DNA of 7,518 nucleotides from Schlegelella_A sp038318385 (GTDB lineage: Bacteria > Pseudomonadota > Gammaproteobacteria > Burkholderiales > Burkholderiaceae_C). Numbering within the stretch: the first letter of the stretch is position 1; the number at the start of each line of letters is the position of its first letter. Under the pieces are notes generated by a model. That model did not search any database. It saw only the letters and a list, made by a program, of their open reading frames with translations, and was not told the origin of the DNA. The translations under genes were made by a program, and so were the position numbers. This document shows, one piece after another, positions 6,106 to 7,518 of the stretch. The stretch lies in the NCBI GenBank assembly GCA_038318385.1, contig JBBQCD010000110.1, positions 1-7,518 on the forward strand, written 5' to 3'.

Positions 6106-6128
6106 CAGCCGGACGACTTCTCCGGCTG
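6106..6128 (+). terminator. Hairpin after hpaH, possible end of the hpa transcript
   Basis: CAGCCGGA (6106-6113) pairs perfectly with TCCGGCTG (6121-6128) over a seven-base loop, starting seven bases past the hpaH stop codon. The position suits a terminator and it is the best stem in the gap. No T-run follows, so intrinsic termination would be inefficient; it may mark an mRNA 3' end instead. Confidence 0.45.
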
Positions 6129-6431
6129 ATCCGGGTTACACCGAGTCTCGCGGCGCGCTGATGAGCTGATGCGCCGGCCGCGCGATTCGCACGCCTCGCG
6201 GCGCAATGCCGCGCGGAGCATCATCGGGGAAACGTGACGGATTGCGCGTTCACGTCCCGTTCGCAACACCAGGGCTTCGGTGTTTACCAGTAATGGCGGT
6301 CAGCCGTCTTCAGACGAAGCTTTCAGTGACCTCTGCAAGTCCTTCATTTAGAACGATATTTTTTCTGCAAGGAGGCGTTTCAAAGCACGGCTAAGTCCTT
6401 GATTCCATTGATTTTTTGTTCTGCTTCGCAG
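6129..6431. other. Intergenic stretch before the mraZ promoter, turning AT-rich
   Basis: I find no convincing gene on either strand in these roughly 300 bases. The first part is GC-rich and holds a six-bp hairpin with loop GCAAT (6197-6202/6208-6213). Bases 6331-6430 are only 41% G+C by direct count, far below the neighbouring genes. This part holds an 11-of-12 direct repeat, AAGTCCTTCATT (6337-6348) and AAGTCCTTGATT (6393-6404), a TTGATT pair nine bp apart (6399-6404, 6408-6413) and a ribosome-binding-like AAGGAGG (6369-6375) with no start codon behind it. It may be an upstream activator or regulator region for the dcw promoter. Confidence 0.5.
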
Positions 6432-6460
6432 TTGACCCCCGAAGGTCCATCCGCTAAAGT
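6432..6460 (+). promoter_or_regulatory. Pmra-type sigma70 promoter of mraZ-rsmH
   Basis: TTGACC (6432-6437, five of six to consensus) and TAAAGT (6455-6460, four of six) are separated by exactly 17 bp. Transcription would start near 6467, leaving a leader of about 22 bases before the GTG at 6489. The location directly ahead of mraZ and the MraZ-type repeats starting within the -10 box support its use as the main promoter of the division and cell-wall cluster. Confidence 0.72.
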
Positions 6461-6494
6461 GGCATGAAGTGCATTTTGGTGGGGTTTTGTGGCA
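6459..6494 (+). promoter_or_regulatory. MraZ operator: four 10-bp-spaced repeats
   Basis: Four units begin at exact 10-bp steps: TGGCA (6460), TGCAT (6470), TGGGG (6480) and TGGCA (6490), each preceded by G. MraZ is known to bind direct TGGGN repeats separated by 5-nt spacers in front of its own gene, which is the same geometry. Here only the third unit is a perfect TGGGN. The first overlaps the -10 box and the last overlaps the mraZ start codon, so bound MraZ would block both polymerase and, in the DNA, the initiation region. Autorepression is inferred from the family. Confidence 0.72.
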
Positions 6495-6929
6495 AACATC
6501 GTGTTTCAAGGCCCTGCGGCGTTGACGCTGGACGGCAAGGGTCGTATCGCGATCCCGGCGCGTCACCGCGAGCTGCTGGCTGCGATGGGGGTAAGCCAGC
6601 TGACCATTACCAAGCAGCCCGAGGGTTCCTTGCTGATCTTTCCGCGCCCGGCATGGGAAATCTTCCGCGACCGCGTCGCGGCATTGCCGATGGAGGCGAG
6701 CGGCTGGAAGCGCGTGTTTCTCGGCAACGCGATGGATGTCGACATCGACGCCTCCTCGCGGGTCCTGATCGCCCCCGAGTTGCGGGCCTCGGCCGGACTC
6801 GTCCGTGACGTCATGCTCCTCGGCATGGGCAGCCATTTCGAACTCTGGGATGCGCAGCGTCACGCCGAACACGAGGCGGCGGTGATGCAATCGCAGATGC
6901 CCGAATCGCTGAAGAATTTCTCCTTCTGA
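6489..6929 (+). CDS. mraZ: MraZ, transcriptional regulator of the dcw cluster
   Basis: MraZ is a ring-forming DNA-binding protein of the SpoVT/AbrB-like fold that represses its own operon. The protein has two repeats: the first has DGKGR (residues 15-19) followed by IAIPARHR, and the second has DASSR (87-91) followed by VLIAPELR, where the usual DxxGR glycine is serine. FLGNAMDVDID and LLGMGSHFELWD are strongly conserved family text. Length is 146 residues from the GTG at 6489, which follows GGTGGGG (6478-6484) at a good ribosome-binding distance. A second GTG at 6501 would give the shorter VFQGPAALTL start, closer to many relatives that begin MFQG, and cannot be excluded. It is the first gene of the division/cell-wall cluster, four bases ahead of rsmH. 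Confidence 0.97.
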   Translation: MANIVFQGPAALTLDGKGRIAIPARHRELLAAMGVSQLTITKQPEGSLLIFPRPAWEIFRDRVAALPMEASGWKRVFLGNAMDVDIDASSRVLIAPELRASAGLVRDVMLLGMGSHFELWDAQRHAEHEAAVMQSQMPESLKNFSF

Positions 6930-6933
6930 CTGC

Positions 6934-7518
6934 ATGCAACACGCCATCGCGTCGCAGCACACGCCGGTCTTGCTGCAGGAAGCGATCGACTCGCTCGTCA
7001 CGCGCGCCGACGGTGTCTATGTCGACGGCACCTATGGTCGCGGCGGCCACGCCCGGCTGCTGCTGTCGCGCCTGGCGAGCGGCGGCCGGCTGATCGCCAT
7101 CGATCGCGATCCGGCAGCGGTGCAGGCGGCAGGCGACATCGTCGATGCGCGCTTCTCGATCCACCACACCCGCTTCGCACAGCTCGGCGACACGCTCGCG
7201 GCGCTCGGCATCGACGCCGTCGACGGCGTGCTCCTCGATCTGGGCGTGTCGTCGCCGCAGATCGACGATCCCGAACGGGGTTTCAGCTTTCGTTTCGATG
7301 GCCCGCTCGACATGCGCATGGACCCCACGCGGGGCGAAAGCGCGGCCGAGTTCCTGCAACGCGCCGACGAGCGCCATATCGCGGAGGTGATCAAGGACTA
7401 TGGGGAAGAACGGTTTGCTCTACAGATTGCAAAGGCGCTTGTTGCTCGGCGCGAAGGCGGGAACCCTGTTCGAACCACAAGGGAACTTTCCGAAGTCGTG
7501 GCTGGTGCGGTCAAAACC
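6934..7518 (+). CDS. rsmH: RsmH (MraW), 16S rRNA C1402 N4-methyltransferase, 3' end missing
   Basis: RsmH uses S-adenosylmethionine to methylate N4 of C1402 in the ribosomal P site of 16S rRNA. The window holds the first 195 codons; the full protein is usually a little over 300 residues. Visible motifs are HTPVLLQEA (9-17), the SAM-binding DGTYGRGGHA (31-40), the acidic strand end IAIDRDP (54-60), LLDLGVSSPQIDDPERGFSF (100-119) and LDMRMD (125-130), then the TRELSEVV helix near the cut. The ATG at 6934 lies four bases after the mraZ stop, typical of coupled dcw genes. Toward the edge codon use becomes slightly less GC-biased (TTTGCTCTACAGATTGC region), but the reading frame and motifs remain intact. 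Confidence 0.97.
   Translation, partial: MQHAIASQHTPVLLQEAIDSLVTRADGVYVDGTYGRGGHARLLLSRLASGGRLIAIDRDPAAVQAAGDIVDARFSIHHTRFAQLGDTLAALGIDAVDGVLLDLGVSSPQIDDPERGFSFRFDGPLDMRMDPTRGESAAEFLQRADERHIAEVIKDYGEERFALQIAKALVARREGGNPVRTTRELSEVVAGAVKT

Noticed and set aside
5277..6269. A 330-codon open frame on the - strand opposite hpaH
   Set aside because: It mirrors the hpaH coding frame and has no recognisable motif; open antisense frames are expected at this GC content.
6305..6316. CGTCTTCAGACG near-palindrome; its reverse strand resembles the Neisseria DNA uptake sequence (GTCTGAA core)
   Set aside because: There is a single copy with an imperfect match and the rest of the window has no second clear copy; uptake signals are highly repeated. 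The stem is short with a two-base loop.
6369..6375. Strong Shine-Dalgarno-like AAGGAGG
   Set aside because: No ATG, GTG or TTG lies 4-12 bases downstream and no reading frame follows, so it does not mark a gene.
6206..6394. Possible 62-residue protein in the hpaH-mraZ gap
   Set aside because: No ribosome binding site precedes its ATG, it has no conserved motif, and it spans the sharp change in base composition.

Overview
The window comes from a GC-rich proteobacterium, most likely a betaproteobacterium (Burkholderiales-like). The evidence is strong G/C preference at third codon positions, the types of MraZ, RsmH and Bcr/CflA protein present, and a type A RNase P RNA. This placement is inferred from protein character, not from a database search. 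All recognised genes lie on the + strand.

Layout. Bases 1 to about 200 are the 3' part of the RNase P RNA gene (rnpB), cut by the left edge. Next come a Bcr/CflA-type drug-efflux MFS transporter (292-1497), an exported alpha-carbonic anhydrase with a long low-complexity N-terminal spacer (1590-2627) and an NnrU-family membrane protein (2781-3362). A tight four-gene catabolic unit, hpaG1-hpaG2-hpaF-hpaH (3401-6098), follows. A 390-bp gap that becomes AT-rich (6099-6488) leads into the start of the division and cell-wall (dcw) cluster: mraZ (6489-6929) and rsmH/mraW (6934 to the right edge, incomplete).

How the parts work together. The hpa genes encode consecutive middle steps of homoprotocatechuate (3,4-dihydroxyphenylacetate) meta-cleavage. 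HpaF isomerises 5-carboxymethyl-2-hydroxymuconate, HpaG1/HpaG2 decarboxylate and isomerise the product, and HpaH hydrates 2-oxo-hept-3-ene-1,7-dioate. The ring-cleavage dioxygenase (hpaD), semialdehyde dehydrogenase (hpaE) and final aldolase (hpaI) are not in the window. mraZ has a readable sigma70-type promoter followed by four TGNNN units at exact 10-bp spacing, which fits the autoregulatory MraZ operator.

The most interesting large-scale point is the order itself. In many beta- and gammaproteobacteria rnpB lies close to mraZ. Here about 6.3 kb of accessory metabolism, transport and membrane genes sits between them. I see no transposase, integrase, CRISPR, tRNA or clear novel defence-type system. 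The noteworthy signals are the rnpB structure, the MraZ operator geometry, the partial hpa cassette with a split HpaG whose first half lacks two metal ligands, and the AT-rich leader of mraZ.
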